Notes: generated by a model not told the origin, from the sequence alone. A stretch of 64,000 bases of DNA from Pseudolysinimonas_A sp947085045 (GCA_947085045.1 CAMTUU010000014.1:62001-126000); one strand, 5' to 3'. Positions 16,676-26,265 are shown, counted from the first letter of the stretch. Numbers and translations: made by a program.

Positions 16676-17809
16676 TCAGCGCGCGCTGCCGCTCACGAGC
16701 TCCGCGGTCTGCCGGGCGATCTGCAACTCCTCGTTGGTCGGTACGACGAGCACGGCGACGGCGGACGCCGGCCGCGAGACCACGCGTGGCGCCGCCGACG
16801 TCTGCGCGTTCAGCGCGGGATCGATCGAGATGCCGAGGAAGCCGAGACGGTCGACCGCCCGCTGCCGCACGAGGGCGCTGTTCTCGCCGACCCCGGCGGT
16901 GAACACGAGCGCATCGACGCCGCCGAGCTCGGCCGCATAAGCCCCGATGTAACGCCGGATGCGGTGGATGTACACCTCGAACGCGAGCGCGGCATCATCG
17001 TCGCCCGCCTCCGCGGCCGCGACCAGGTCGCGCATGTCGCTGTGACCACCGAGCCCGGCGAGACCGCTGCGGCGGTTGAGCAGATCGTCGAGCGCGTCGA
17101 CGCTGAGGCCGCCGACGCGCTGCAGGTGCAGCAGCACCGCGGGATCCAGGTCGCCCGAACGGGTTCCCATCACGAGACCCTCGAGCGGCGTCATCCCCAT
17201 CGACGTGTCGACGCTGCGCCCGCCGGAGACCGCCGCCGCCGAGGCCCCATTGCCGAGGTGCAGCACGATCAGCCGCAGCCGCTCGAGCGGGCGGTCGAGC
17301 ACCTCGGCGGCCCGGCGGGTCACGTACTGGTAGGAGGTGCCGTGGAACCCGAAGCGACGCACCCCGTGCTCGACCGCGACGGCCGCGTCGATCGCGTACG
17401 TGTAGGCCGCCGGCGGAAGGGTGGCGTGGAAGGCCGTGTCGAAGACGGCGACGTGCGGCACGGACGGCAGGGCCGTGCGAGCCGCACGGATGCCTTGGAG
17501 CCCCGGCGGGTTGTGCAACGGAGCCAGCACGGCCAGCCGCTCGATCTCGGCCTCGACGGCGTCGTCGATGATCGTCGCCTCGACGAACACCGATCCGCCG
17601 TGCACGACCCGATGGCCGACGGCGTCGATGCTCTCCGGGTCGAGTCCGTCGAGGAGGGCGCCGAGGGCGGCCGCGTGATCCGTCACCCCGGAGCCCGGCA
17701 CCCCGATCCGCTCGATCGCTCCGGCGACGACCGAGACCCCCGACTCGGCATCCAGCACCTCGTATTTGAGGGACGACGACCCGGCGTTGACGACGAGGAC
17801 GCGGGTCAC
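16676..17809 (-). CDS. ackA: acetate kinase
   Basis: A 377-residue kinase interconverting acetate + ATP and acetyl phosphate. The N-terminal VLVVNAGSSSLKYEV, HRVVHGG, AVFDTAFHATLPP, FHGTSYQYV, LHLGNGASAAAV and FTAGVGENSALVR blocks are complete. The start is GTG 17809, overlapping the pta stop by 4 bp, so pta-ackA form a coupled operon for acetate overflow and uptake. Slightly shorter than the 390-400 aa norm, without loss of motifs. Confidence 0.95.
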   Translation of the reverse strand: MTRVLVVNAGSSSLKYEVLDAESGVSVVAGAIERIGVPGSGVTDHAAALGALLDGLDPESIDAVGHRVVHGGSVFVEATIIDDAVEAEIERLAVLAPLHNPPGLQGIRAARTALPSVPHVAVFDTAFHATLPPAAYTYAIDAAVAVEHGVRRFGFHGTSYQYVTRRAAEVLDRPLERLRLIVLHLGNGASAAAVSGGRSVDTSMGMTPLEGLVMGTRSGDLDPAVLLHLQRVGGLSVDALDDLLNRRSGLAGLGGHSDMRDLVAAAEAGDDDAALAFEVYIHRIRRYIGAYAAELGGVDALVFTAGVGENSALVRQRAVDRLGFLGISIDPALNAQTSAAPRVVSRPASAVAVLVVPTNEELQIARQTAELVSGSAR

Positions 17810-19890
17810 GAGGCGTCCTGCGCTTGGATGGCGGTGATCGCGATCGTGTTGACGATGTCGCGCACCAGAGCGCCGCGCGAGAGATCGTTGATCGGCTTGG
17901 CGAGACCCTGCAGCACGGGGCCGATCGCCACCGCTCCGGCCGAGCGCTGCACCGCCTTATAGGTGTTGTTGCCCGTGTTGAGGTCGGGGAAGACGAACAC
18001 GGTCGCCCGTCCGGCGACGTCGGAGCCGGGCATCTTCGACTCCCCCACCGTCGGGTCGGCGGCCGCGTCGTATTGGATGGGGCCGGCGACCGGGAGTTCG
18101 GGGGCGCGCTGCCTCACCAGTGCCGTCGCGGCGCGCACCCGGTCGACCTCCGCCCCCGACCCGGACTCCCCGGTGGAATAGCTGAGCATCGCCACACGGG
18201 GCTCGATGTCGAAGCGTCGGGCCGTCGCCGCCGACGAGATCGCGATGTCGGCGAGCTGCTCGACCGTGGGCTCCGGGATGACCGCGCAGTCGCCGTAGAC
18301 CAGCACCCGGTCGGCGAGAGCCATCAGGAACACACTCGAGACGACGGAGACCCCCGGGCTCGTCTTCACGATCTCGAAGGCCGGACGGATGGTGTGCGCG
18401 GTGGTGTGCCGCGCCCCCGACACCATGCCGTCGGCGAGACCGAGATGCACCATCAGCGTGCCGAAGTACGACACGTCGGTGACGGTGTCGGCCGCCGCCT
18501 GGCGCGAGATCCCCTTGTGCTTGCGGGCCTGGGCGTAGACGTCGGTGAAGCGCTCGTGCAGCTCCGGGTCGGTCGTCGCGATCACTCTGGCCGCCTCGAT
18601 GTCGACGCCGAGCTGGACGGCCCGGGCGCGCACGGCCGACTCGTCGCCGAGGATCGTCAGGTCGGCAACGCCGCGCGTGAGCACGAGGCCGGCGGCCTGC
18701 AGGATGCGGTCGTCGTCGCCCTCGGGCAGCACGATGTGCTTGCGTTGCGCGCGGGCGCGCTCGACGAGCAGATGCTCGAACCGCAGCGGCGTCATCACCG
18801 ACGGCGTCGGCAGGCTCAGCCGCCGCACCAGCTCGAGGGCGTCGACGTGCTGCTCGAAGAGCGTCAACGCGGCGGCGTACTTCTGCGGGCTGTCGGCGGC
18901 GAGTCGGCTGCGGGCGTGGGTGATGCGCACCGCGGTGTCGAAGGTTCCGAGAGCGTTCGCCGCCACCGGCAGGGAGGCGTCGAGCGAGTCGATCAGTCGC
19001 TGCACGGCGGGCGCGAGCGGGAACCCGCCGTTGAGCACGATGCCGCTCAGGGTCGGGAAGGTCGGCGACAGGTGCGCCATGACCGCACCGAGCACGATCT
19101 CCGAGCGGTCTCCCGGCACCACGACGATCGCGTCGTCGGTGAGACGGGGCAGCACGTTGTCGAGCGACATCGCCGCGACGACGGTGTCGCGCACCGGACG
19201 GTCCAGTCCCGCCTCGTCGCCGGTGACGAGTGTCGCCTCGGCGGCGTTCAGCACGTGCCGCAGCAACGGAGCGGTGAGTTCGCGGTCTTCCGGGATCGCC
19301 CAGACCGGGGTGCGCGGGTGGTCGGCGCCGACCGCGGCGACGATGGCGTCGAGCTGAGCCGGGTCGGAGCGGTTGACGATGATCGCCAGCGGTGCCGCAT
19401 GCTCGTTCTGCAACTCGGCGACGGAAACGCGCGCGAGTCCGGCGAGCGAGGCGGTCGCGCGGAGCTGACCGTCTTCGCCGCGACCGCCGAGCACCAGCAG
19501 CACCGGGGCGGCGAGGTTCGCGGCGATCCGGGCGTTGGTCGCCAGTTCGGTCGGCGACCCGACGTCGGTGTAGTCCGAGCCGAGGATGACGACCGCGTCG
19601 CAGGCATCCTCCATCGCGGCGAACCGATCGACGATGCCCGCGAGCGCCGCCTCCGGATTCTCGTGCAGGTCGGCGTAGGTCGTGCCGACGCACTGCTCGT
19701 AGTCGATTTCGGCGCTCGCGTGCTCGAGCAGCATTTCGAGCACGTAGTCGCGATCCGGCCCCGACCGCGAGATCGGCCGGAACACTCCGACGCGGGCGAC
19801 CGAGCCCTTCAACGTCTCCAGCAGGCCGACGGCGATCGTCGACTTGCCCGTGCCGCCTTCGGCGGAGGTCACGTAGATGCGGGTCGCCAC
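17806..19890 (-). CDS. pta: phosphate acetyltransferase, long form
   Basis: A 694-residue enzyme converting acetyl-CoA + phosphate to acetyl phosphate. Residues 1-200 are an AAA-like regulatory P-loop domain (YVTSAEGGTGKSTIAVGLLE), the middle is a DRTGG-type domain, and residues 370-690 are the catalytic PTA domain (VLPEGDDDRILQAAG, YFGTLMVHLGLADGMVSGA, and MLSYSTGESGSG). GTG 19890 was chosen, since the in-frame extension to 19968 encodes only an Arg/Ser-rich leader. It overlaps ackA. Confidence 0.94.
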   Translation of the reverse strand: MATRIYVTSAEGGTGKSTIAVGLLETLKGSVARVGVFRPISRSGPDRDYVLEMLLEHASAEIDYEQCVGTTYADLHENPEAALAGIVDRFAAMEDACDAVVILGSDYTDVGSPTELATNARIAANLAAPVLLVLGGRGEDGQLRATASLAGLARVSVAELQNEHAAPLAIIVNRSDPAQLDAIVAAVGADHPRTPVWAIPEDRELTAPLLRHVLNAAEATLVTGDEAGLDRPVRDTVVAAMSLDNVLPRLTDDAIVVVPGDRSEIVLGAVMAHLSPTFPTLSGIVLNGGFPLAPAVQRLIDSLDASLPVAANALGTFDTAVRITHARSRLAADSPQKYAAALTLFEQHVDALELVRRLSLPTPSVMTPLRFEHLLVERARAQRKHIVLPEGDDDRILQAAGLVLTRGVADLTILGDESAVRARAVQLGVDIEAARVIATTDPELHERFTDVYAQARKHKGISRQAAADTVTDVSYFGTLMVHLGLADGMVSGARHTTAHTIRPAFEIVKTSPGVSVVSSVFLMALADRVLVYGDCAVIPEPTVEQLADIAISSAATARRFDIEPRVAMLSYSTGESGSGAEVDRVRAATALVRQRAPELPVAGPIQYDAAADPTVGESKMPGSDVAGRATVFVFPDLNTGNNTYKAVQRSAGAVAIGPVLQGLAKPINDLSRGALVRDIVNTIAITAIQAQDAS

Positions 19891-19900
19891 GCCTTCCACG

Positions 19901-21193
19901 CTACGGGAGCGGCGCCGGGACCGACGTCGCGTCGGGCGCGACCTCGCCGACCGGATCGCCGTCCTCATCCGCCGCCGCGAGCTGCCCGCAGGCGCCGTCG
20001 ATCTCCTTGCCGCGGGTGTCGCGGATCGTCGTCGGGATGCCCCTCGCCTCGAGGCGGCGCACGAACTCCCGCTGCACGTCGGGTTCGCTCGCCGTCCAGA
20101 TCGACCCGGGCGTCGGGTTCAGCGGGATCGGGTTGACGTGCACCCAGCCGCGCCCGCGGGCGTTGAGCTTCTCGCCGAGAAGGTCGGCACGCCAGCCGTG
20201 GTCGTTCATGTCCTTGATGAGGGCGTATTCGATCGAGACCCGGCGCTTCGTGGCGTCGAAGTACGCGCGCGCGGCATCCAGCACCTCGTCGACCTTCCAG
20301 CGCGAGTTCACCGGGATGAGTTCATCCCGCAGCTCGTCGTCGGGTGCGTGCAACGAGAGCGCGAAGGTGACCGGGATGCCCTCCGCCGCGAGCTTCCCGA
20401 TCGCGGGGGCGAGCCCGACCGTCGAAACGGTGATGCCGCGGGCGCTCATCCCGAGTCCATCAGGAGCCGGGGCGACCATCGTGCGCACCGCCTGCATGAC
20501 GCGCGCGTAGTTGGCGAGCGGCTCCCCCATGCCCATGAAGACGATGTTGCTGACGCGCTCCTGGGAGTGGTCGGTCTTCTTCTTGCCGCCGAGCCGGCCG
20601 TCGGCGATGACCCGGTTGGCGCGCACGATCTGGTCGACGATCTCGGCCGTCGACAGGTTGCGGGTGAGCCCCGCCTGGCCGGTGGCGCAGAACGGGCAGT
20701 TCATGCCGCAGCCGGCCTGCGACGAGATGCACAGCGTGATGCGGCCGGGATAGCGCATGAGCACCGACTCGACCAGTGCGCCGTCGTGCAGCTTCCAGAG
20801 GAACTTGATCGTGTCGCCCTTGTCGGTCTCGAGGCGACGCAGTTCGGTGAGCAGCGGCGGCAGCAGCCCGGCGACGAGTACCTCGCGGTTCGCGGCCGGG
20901 AGGTCGGTCATCTGCGCCGGGTCCGAGGTCGAGTGCGTGAAGTAGTGGGTCGCGATCTGCTTCGCGCGGAACGCTGGCATCCCGAGTTCGACGAGACGGG
21001 CGGCGCGCTGCTCCGGGGTGAAGTCGGCGAGGTGCACGGGCGGCTTGCCGCGCTTGGGGCTGGCGAACTGCAGGAGGGGGCGGCCCTCGCCGTCGAGCTT
21101 CTGCTGCCACCCCTCGGCCTTCGGGCGCACCTGCCGCGTGGTCGTGCGGATGTCGTCGCGCGCGGCGGTCGGCTCGGGACGCGGCGCAGTCAT
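19901..21193 (-). CDS. rlmN: 23S rRNA (adenine(2503)-C2)-methyltransferase
   Basis: A 430-residue radical-SAM enzyme methylating A2503 of 23S rRNA and A37 of some tRNAs. The cluster-binding CxxxCxxC is CGMNCPFCATGQAG, the SAM-contact motif is FMGMGEPLANY, and the catalytic C-terminal cysteine lies in the ending TRGKEIDGACGQLA. The C-terminus runs about 30 residues past the catalytic cysteine with an acidic tail. It lies 10 bp upstream of pta on the same strand. The start ATG is 21193, with a histidine kinase gene divergent. Confidence 0.95.
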   Translation of the reverse strand: MTAPRPEPTAARDDIRTTTRQVRPKAEGWQQKLDGEGRPLLQFASPKRGKPPVHLADFTPEQRAARLVELGMPAFRAKQIATHYFTHSTSDPAQMTDLPAANREVLVAGLLPPLLTELRRLETDKGDTIKFLWKLHDGALVESVLMRYPGRITLCISSQAGCGMNCPFCATGQAGLTRNLSTAEIVDQIVRANRVIADGRLGGKKKTDHSQERVSNIVFMGMGEPLANYARVMQAVRTMVAPAPDGLGMSARGITVSTVGLAPAIGKLAAEGIPVTFALSLHAPDDELRDELIPVNSRWKVDEVLDAARAYFDATKRRVSIEYALIKDMNDHGWRADLLGEKLNARGRGWVHVNPIPLNPTPGSIWTASEPDVQREFVRRLEARGIPTTIRDTRGKEIDGACGQLAAADEDGDPVGEVAPDATSVPAPLP

Positions 21194-21276
21194 GTCCCCA
21201 GGGTACGCGGCGATGCCCGATCGCTTCCCCGTTGTGGGGCTGACGCGGGCCCGCGCGGCCGTCTTATCGTCTCGAT

Positions 21277-23001
21277 ATGACCGCGATCAGGACGGCCGCG
21301 GCCTCCGGCGCGCCCGCACGACCCCACCTTCTCGCCCGACTCACCGTGGCGCTGCTGCTGCTCACGGTCGCCATCGACGCGCTCTACGTCCTGGGCCTGA
21401 TCGTCTTCGACCGCGACAACAATCCCGTCGTCAACGTCGGCCTCGCCGTCGCTGCGCAGTGGTTTCCGGTGGCCGTGTTCTGGCTCGTCGCCGCGCGCAC
21501 GGGTTTCCGCCGGGTTCCGGTGATCCTCGCCGCCGCCGCCGTGACGCTCTCGGCGACGGGCGACGCCTACTATTCGCTCGCGATGGATGCCGACGGCCAC
21601 CTGCCGTTCCCGTCACCCGCCGACGCGGGCTACCTGTCCTTCTATCCGCTGATGGCCGCGGCCCTCGTGGTGCTGGTCCGTGCCCAGCTGCGCGGCGTCG
21701 GCCGACTCGTCCTGCTCGAGATCGCCGTCGCGACCGTGGGCGCGTCCGCCGTCCTAGCTCTCGTCCTCGACCCGGTGATCGGCTCCGCACTCGCGAACGG
21801 GAGCGTCGTCGATAACCTCATCTCGGTCTCCTACCCGCTGTTCGACCTCGTCCTCCTCGCCGTCATCGCCGGGGTCGCTGCGGTGCCGAACGTCTCGCTC
21901 GGGGCCCGATCCTGGGCGCTGATCACGGGTCTCGCCATCTTCGCCGTCGCCGACGTCGGGTATGCGCTCATCCGGAACTCCTACATCGCCGGCACTCCGC
22001 TCGACGCGACGTGGGCGGTCGGCCTCGGGTTCATGAGCTGGTGGGTGGTCGGAGTCGTGACTCCTCGCGACCCGGCCGCGGTCATGTCTCCGCGGGCCTT
22101 CCCCGTATCGCTCCCGTCGATTGCGGTCGTCGCCGGAATCGCGGTGCTCATCGTGGGCACCCGAACGCCGGTGTCACTGCTGCCCGTCGTGCTCGCCGCG
22201 CTGACCGTGGGCCTCGGTGCCGTGCCGATCATTTTCCGCCAGGCGATGCTCGGCCGGATGCTCGCGGCGCAGAGGGAGGCGGTGCGCCGGCTGACCGCGC
22301 TCGATCAGGCCAAGAGCGACATCCTCGTGACGATCAATCACGAGTTCCGTACCCCGCTGACCTCGATCACGGGTCACGTCGAGCTGCTCCTCGACGGCGG
22401 CGCGGGCGACCTGCCTCCCGCCGCGACCGCGATGCTCCAGACGATCGAACGCAACGCCGAGCGGTTGCAGCGCCTGGTCGACGACGCCTTCACCGCGTCA
22501 CAGTTCGAGGAGGGGCGCGTACCCGCCTTTCGCGAGCGGGTGGACGTCGCCGGCTTGGTCGCGAACGCCGTCGCGCGCTGCGAGCCTCTCGCCGCCGGTC
22601 GCAGCGTCCGACTCGTCGCCGACCTGGCGGCCGCGACTCTCGCGGTTGAGGGCGAGCCCGAGCATCTCGAGCGGGCGCTGGCGAAACTCGTCGACAACGC
22701 GGTCAAGTTCTCGCAGCCCGGTGGCCGGGTGTCCGTGACCGTCGAAGGTTCGGACGACGGCAGGGACGCCGTCATCCTGATCGGCGACGAGGGGATCGGC
22801 ATCCCCGCCGACGATATCCCCCGGCTCTTCACCCGCTTCTTCCGGGCATCGAACGTGCAGAGCGCGGCCATCCCGGGCGTCGGACTCGGGCTCTGCATCG
22901 CCCAGCAGATCGTGCGGGCTCACGATGGGAGTATCGCGGTCAACTCCGGGGTGGGCCACGGAACGACGATGACCGTCCGGCTGCCGCTCGCGCCCGCTTA
23001 G
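21277..23001 (+). CDS. orphan membrane sensor histidine kinase
   Basis: A 574-residue kinase. Residues 20-330 contain about nine hydrophobic segments in the arrangement of integral membrane sensor domains with short loops, and no periplasmic domain. A short linker leads to HisKA with the phosphorylated histidine in DILVTINHEFRTPLTSI, then HATPase_c with LVDNAVKFSQPGG (N box), GDEGIGIPADDI (G1), and GVGLGLCIAQQIV (G2). No response regulator is adjacent, so its partner is elsewhere. The next DNA is insertion-sequence debris, so a neighbour may have been lost. Confidence 0.9.
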   Translation: MTAIRTAAASGAPARPHLLARLTVALLLLTVAIDALYVLGLIVFDRDNNPVVNVGLAVAAQWFPVAVFWLVAARTGFRRVPVILAAAAVTLSATGDAYYSLAMDADGHLPFPSPADAGYLSFYPLMAAALVVLVRAQLRGVGRLVLLEIAVATVGASAVLALVLDPVIGSALANGSVVDNLISVSYPLFDLVLLAVIAGVAAVPNVSLGARSWALITGLAIFAVADVGYALIRNSYIAGTPLDATWAVGLGFMSWWVVGVVTPRDPAAVMSPRAFPVSLPSIAVVAGIAVLIVGTRTPVSLLPVVLAALTVGLGAVPIIFRQAMLGRMLAAQREAVRRLTALDQAKSDILVTINHEFRTPLTSITGHVELLLDGGAGDLPPAATAMLQTIERNAERLQRLVDDAFTASQFEEGRVPAFRERVDVAGLVANAVARCEPLAAGRSVRLVADLAAATLAVEGEPEHLERALAKLVDNAVKFSQPGGRVSVTVEGSDDGRDAVILIGDEGIGIPADDIPRLFTRFFRASNVQSAAIPGVGLGLCIAQQIVRAHDGSIAVNSGVGHGTTMTVRLPLAPA

Positions 23002-23045
23002 CCTGGATCCACCGATGTTGGGCGGTCCGTTCGGGCGTCCTGACG

Positions 23046-23190
23046 TGGAAATGCCTCCCGGATCAGGGAAAGTAGAACTTGCGTGGGGTTCTGTTCGACT
23101 GATTCGAGAGGCATCTCGTAGATGCAATGCAAGCATGCTCCGCCGCGCTGTCAGCGGTGTTCGACGAAGCGAATCTCGTGTCGGCCGCGG
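23046..23190 (+). mobile_element. decayed 5' end of an IS1380-type element
   Basis: About 145 bp resemble the region before and at the start of the IS1380 transposase gene at 28530-28680. Shared blocks are CGGATCAGGGAAA (23060-23072 versus 28545-28557) and, exactly, GATTCGAGAGGCATCTCGTA, continuing through the first codons. The encoded start (SAVFDEANLVSAA) matches VSVSFDDPNLVSAA of the intact copy but is frameshifted against the ATG, and similarity stops near 23190. It has the same orientation as the intact element, 5.5 kb downstream. Confidence 0.75.
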
Positions 23191-23199
23191 CTCACGTTG

Positions 23200-23460
23200 G
23201 TTGTCAAAGCGGCGTTGAGCCATTCGCGGTAGGCGTCCACAAAGGTAGTCGTCGCGGTGTTGGCCGCGTTCGAGTCGTGAGAGTTCGGGCCAGATGCCCA
23301 AGTGGCTGGCGGCGGCTTCGAGGCTGATGCCGCCCCGCTGTAGCAGGGTCGGAGGTCGTCGACGCATGGGATCTCGACGGGTTTGGTGAGCAGCGTGAAG
23401 ACTTCTCGGGCGACTGACCGTTTGAGGCAGCGGATCCCAGGAGTCAGGTTCGCTGGCCGG
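23200..23460 (-). pseudogene. degraded transposase C-terminus (IS110-like)
   Basis: The minus strand reads RCLKRSVAREVFTLLTKP, then in a shifted frame ISLEAAASHLGIWPELSRLE, and back in the first frame DAYREWLNAAL. This order looks like the C-terminal part of an IS110-type transposase plus a helix-turn-helix tail, broken by at least two frame changes. No catalytic part is present. The family call is from memory of related sequences and is weaker than the statement that it is broken coding DNA. Confidence 0.45.
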
Positions 23461-23878
23461 GGAGAGTTCCCGGTGCGGACAGCTCCCGGCGGCTCTGCCG
23501 TGTGGGATGGAATCGCTTGATCTGCACGAGGGCGGGGGGCTCGTGTTCGATGGCGCCCTCGTTCACCCAGCCAATGATGTCGCTGGTCACGGAGCCCTCG
23601 AGCACCGAGCCGATCCAGACAGGCTCCGCCCCTGCGTCGCGGCCTTCCTGCCCGGGAACGAGCACGACGACGTTGGAGAAGTCGCACGCATCCAAGCACT
23701 TGCTGACCGTGACCGTTGCGGCGTGCCTGTCGATCCCCTCGCGGAACCGGGCCAGCTGGGCGGCGTGGTCGACGCCTCGATGTTTGCGCTGGCTGCCGCA
23801 ATCGCCGCCGCGGCACACCACGAGGACGGGGCGGCGGGGCTCGAAGGGCTGATCCGACTTTGCGCGGCGTTTCGCCAT
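23444..23878 (-). CDS. thioredoxin-like (2Fe-2S) ferredoxin
   Basis: A 144-residue protein with a thioredoxin-like 2Fe-2S fold. Cluster cysteines lie in VLVVCRGGDCGSQRK near the N-terminus and VSKCLDACDFSNVVV in the middle, spaced as in stand-alone (2Fe-2S) ferredoxins and hydrogenase small-subunit domains. The C-terminal tail after HPTRQSRRE is low in similarity and may be foreign sequence from the neighbouring relic. ATG 23878 was used, and GTG 23890 is possible. It is divergent from the first ArsR gene, with only 66 bp between them, so it is probably under the same metal-responsive control. An electron donor role for the nearby heme-degrading enzyme is conceivable but inferred. Confidence 0.78.
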   Translation of the reverse strand: MAKRRAKSDQPFEPRRPVLVVCRGGDCGSQRKHRGVDHAAQLARFREGIDRHAATVTVSKCLDACDFSNVVVLVPGQEGRDAGAEPVWIGSVLEGSVTSDIIGWVNEGAIEHEPPALVQIKRFHPTRQSRRELSAPGTLPGQRT

Positions 23879-23919
23879 GGAGTGCCTCACTTCATATGGG
23901 GTTCGCCGCGCCCCGGCGC

Positions 23920-23962
23920 TACCAATCTATGTCAGTATATTCGCATGGACGCAGATATATGG
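23920..23962 (+). promoter_or_regulatory. candidate ArsR operator over the start of the metal operon
   Basis: An AT-rich stretch in an otherwise GC-rich region. It includes ATATTCGC (23937-23944) and, after the first start codons, GCAGATAT, which together form an imperfect dyad (6 of 8). The intact relative at 28046 has ATCTTC and GCAGATAT at the same places around its start codon. Conservation of this arrangement between two otherwise diverged genes suggests an operator, though part of it is simply shared coding sequence (MDAD). Confidence 0.4.
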
Positions 23963-24337
23963 AGGTGTGGTCGGCTGCTGGACAGCGACCATGTCGAGCT
24001 GGCGGCGGAGGTCTTCGGGATGCTCGCTGACGCCACGCCCATCCGGATTCTTGTGTACCTGAAGCACGTCGGTGAGATGACCGTCAATCATCTCGCAGAC
24101 GTGGTCGACAAGACTCCGGCGGCCGTGTCCCAGCATCTCGCGAAACTGCGTCTGGCCCGCATCGTCGCCGCTCGCCGGGACGGATCCCGCGTGTTCCACC
24201 GGCTCGAGAACCAGCATGTCGGCCGCCTGCTGTCCGACGCGATACTGCAGGCCGAGCATGCGCTAGGCGGCACGGCACGCCACCATCACACTCAAGCTCG
24301 AAACGCCGGTATCTCGGCAGAAATGGAAACCGCCTGA
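23945..24337 (+). CDS. ArsR-family metal-responsive repressor (copy 1)
   Basis: A 130-residue winged-helix repressor. AEVFGMLADATPIRILVYL, then TVNHLADVVDKTPAAVSQHLAKLRLARIV is the ArsR DNA-binding unit, and the tail ILQAEHALGGTARHHHTQ is rich in histidines that could bind metal. Its relative at 28046 shares the MDAD start, the AVSQHLAKLR helix and an (A/I)YQAEHAL-like end. It overlaps the ATPase start by one base (TGATG), so it is the first gene of a regulator-ATPase-MhuD operon. Confidence 0.92.
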   Translation: MDADIWRCGRLLDSDHVELAAEVFGMLADATPIRILVYLKHVGEMTVNHLADVVDKTPAAVSQHLAKLRLARIVAARRDGSRVFHRLENQHVGRLLSDAILQAEHALGGTARHHHTQARNAGISAEMETA

Positions 24338-26241
24338 TGACGAGCACCCTTATCGACCCGCCCGTGCGCGACGGCGGCCGGGTTTTGGCGAAACCACCAT
24401 CGATCTTCGTCACCGGGGCCCGACTCCCGGAGGTTAGATGGTCCGCTCTGGCGCTGATGCTGTTCCTGGTCGCCTGGCCGCTGCAGATGCTCGGCGCGCC
24501 CGAGCCGGTGTGGTGGGGTCTCTACATCGCCTGCTACATCGCAGGCGGGTGGGAGCCGGCATGGGCGGGGATCAGCGCCCTCCGGAAGGGGACTCTCGAC
24601 GTCGACCTGCTGATGATCGTCGCCGCGATCGCAGCACTGAGCATCGGGCAGATCTTCGACGGTGCACTGCTGATCATCATCTTCGCGACCAGCGGCGCCC
24701 TGGAAGCGCTCGTCACCCAGCGGACCGCGGATTCAGTCAGCAGCCTGCTCACCCTCGCTCCAGAACGCGCTACCCGCATTACACGATCCGATGCGGGCGA
24801 CGTACTCAACGAAGTGAACACCGCCGACCTCCGGGTCGGTGAGCTGATCCTCATCCGCCCCGGTGAGCGTGTCGGCGGTGATGGGATCGTGGTCGACGGC
24901 CTCAGCGAGGTCGACCAAGCCGCAATGACCGGCGAATCCATCCCCGTCCGCCGTGGCGTGGGTGATGAGGTTCTGTCCGGAACCGTCAACGGAACCGGCG
25001 CGCTCACCGTACGCATCACCCGCCCCGCCAGCGAGTCAGTGATCGCTCGGGTGGTCACTTTAGTCACGGAAGCGTCTGAGACCAAGTCGAGTCGGCAGCT
25101 GTTCATCGAGAAGGTCGAACAGCGCTACTCCCTGGGCGTCATCGTCGCGACACTCTTGGTCTTCTTCCTCCCATTCGCCTTCGGGGCGCACTTTGAGGAA
25201 GCGCTCCTGCGCGCGATCACCTTCATGATCGTCGCCTCTCCCTGCGCCGTGGTGCTCTCGACTATGCCGCCGCTGCTGGCCTCGATCGCGAACGCCGGTC
25301 GCAACGGTGTCCTCGTGAAATCCGCGACGGTCATGGAACGACTGGGACGCACCCAGCTCGTCGTCTTTGACAAGACTGGCACCCTCACCGAGGGCGCACC
25401 GCAGGTGCGCTCCGTCCTGCCCGCCGCCGACCACACCGACGCCGAGGTCCTCCGGCTGGCCGCTGCCGTCGAACAACACAGCGAGCATCCGCTAGGGCGC
25501 GCCATCGCCCGCGCGGCCGGGCCTGATATCGCAGCAGCAGCCGACTTCCGCGCACTTCCAGGGCGAGGAGTCGAGGGAACTGTCCACGGCCGCATCGTGC
25601 GCGTGATCCAGTCCGACACCGAACATCCAGAACTGCTCGGCACGGTCGTCGATGTGCTGGTGGACGACACCAGGATCGGCACCGTGGTGCTCGACGATGC
25701 TCTCCGCCCCGATGCTGCTGCGACCGTCGCGCGGACCCAGCAGCTCACGACCCATCCCACCCATCTGCTGACCGGGGACAACGACCACACGGCCGCGGAC
25801 ATCGCACAGCGCACCGGGATCACGGAGGTGCGCGCACGCCTGCTCCCCGCTGACAAAGCTGCCGCGGTTCAGGAACTCGAACGCGGCGGAACCCCCGTCA
25901 TGGTGGTCGGTGACGGCGTCAACGACGCCCCTGCCATCGCCGCAGCGAGCACCGGCATCGCGATGGGACGCCATGGCTCCGATCTCGCGCTCGACACCGC
26001 AGACGCGATCGTCATCCGCGACGAGCTCTCCGCCATCCCTAGCGTCATCGCGCTTTCCCGCAAAGCGCACCGGTACGTGGTGGCGAACTTGATCATTGCC
26101 GGGACCTTCATCACCGTCCTCGTCACCTGGGACCTCGTCGCAACCCTTCCGCTGCCGCTGGCTGTCGCCGGCCACGAAGGATCCACCGTCATTGTCGCCC
26201 TCAACGGGCTGCGGCTGCTGCGCCGCTCCGCCTGGAAATAG
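24337..26241 (+). CDS. P1B-4 type heavy-metal transporting ATPase (CtpD/FrvA-like)
   Basis: A 634-residue metal efflux pump driven by ATP. Actuator TGES (residues 199-202), the transmembrane metal site SPC (301-303, VASPCAVVLS), the phosphorylated D345 in DKTGTLTE, the HP motif in HSEHPLGRAI, GDGVNDAPA, and the last-helix motif GHEGSTVIVALNGLRLL are present. SPC plus HEG(G/S)T...N is the P1B-4 pattern, whose known members export cobalt, ferrous iron or heme-linked iron. There is no N-terminal CxxC metal-binding domain and the N-terminus is short, also typical of P1B-4. It lies in an operon between ArsR and the MhuD gene. Confidence 0.92.
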   Translation: MTSTLIDPPVRDGGRVLAKPPSIFVTGARLPEVRWSALALMLFLVAWPLQMLGAPEPVWWGLYIACYIAGGWEPAWAGISALRKGTLDVDLLMIVAAIAALSIGQIFDGALLIIIFATSGALEALVTQRTADSVSSLLTLAPERATRITRSDAGDVLNEVNTADLRVGELILIRPGERVGGDGIVVDGLSEVDQAAMTGESIPVRRGVGDEVLSGTVNGTGALTVRITRPASESVIARVVTLVTEASETKSSRQLFIEKVEQRYSLGVIVATLLVFFLPFAFGAHFEEALLRAITFMIVASPCAVVLSTMPPLLASIANAGRNGVLVKSATVMERLGRTQLVVFDKTGTLTEGAPQVRSVLPAADHTDAEVLRLAAAVEQHSEHPLGRAIARAAGPDIAAAADFRALPGRGVEGTVHGRIVRVIQSDTEHPELLGTVVDVLVDDTRIGTVVLDDALRPDAAATVARTQQLTTHPTHLLTGDNDHTAADIAQRTGITEVRARLLPADKAAAVQELERGGTPVMVVGDGVNDAPAIAAASTGIAMGRHGSDLALDTADAIVIRDELSAIPSVIALSRKAHRYVVANLIIAGTFITVLVTWDLVATLPLPLAVAGHEGSTVIVALNGLRLLRRSAWK

Positions 26242-26265
26242 CACGCACGAACCGAGAGGAATCAC

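Noticed and set aside
24337..26241. CadA/ZntA-type cadmium-zinc ATPase
   Set aside because: It has SPC instead of CPC in the membrane site, the HEGST last-helix motif, and no N-terminal metal-binding domain, which point to the P1B-4 class.
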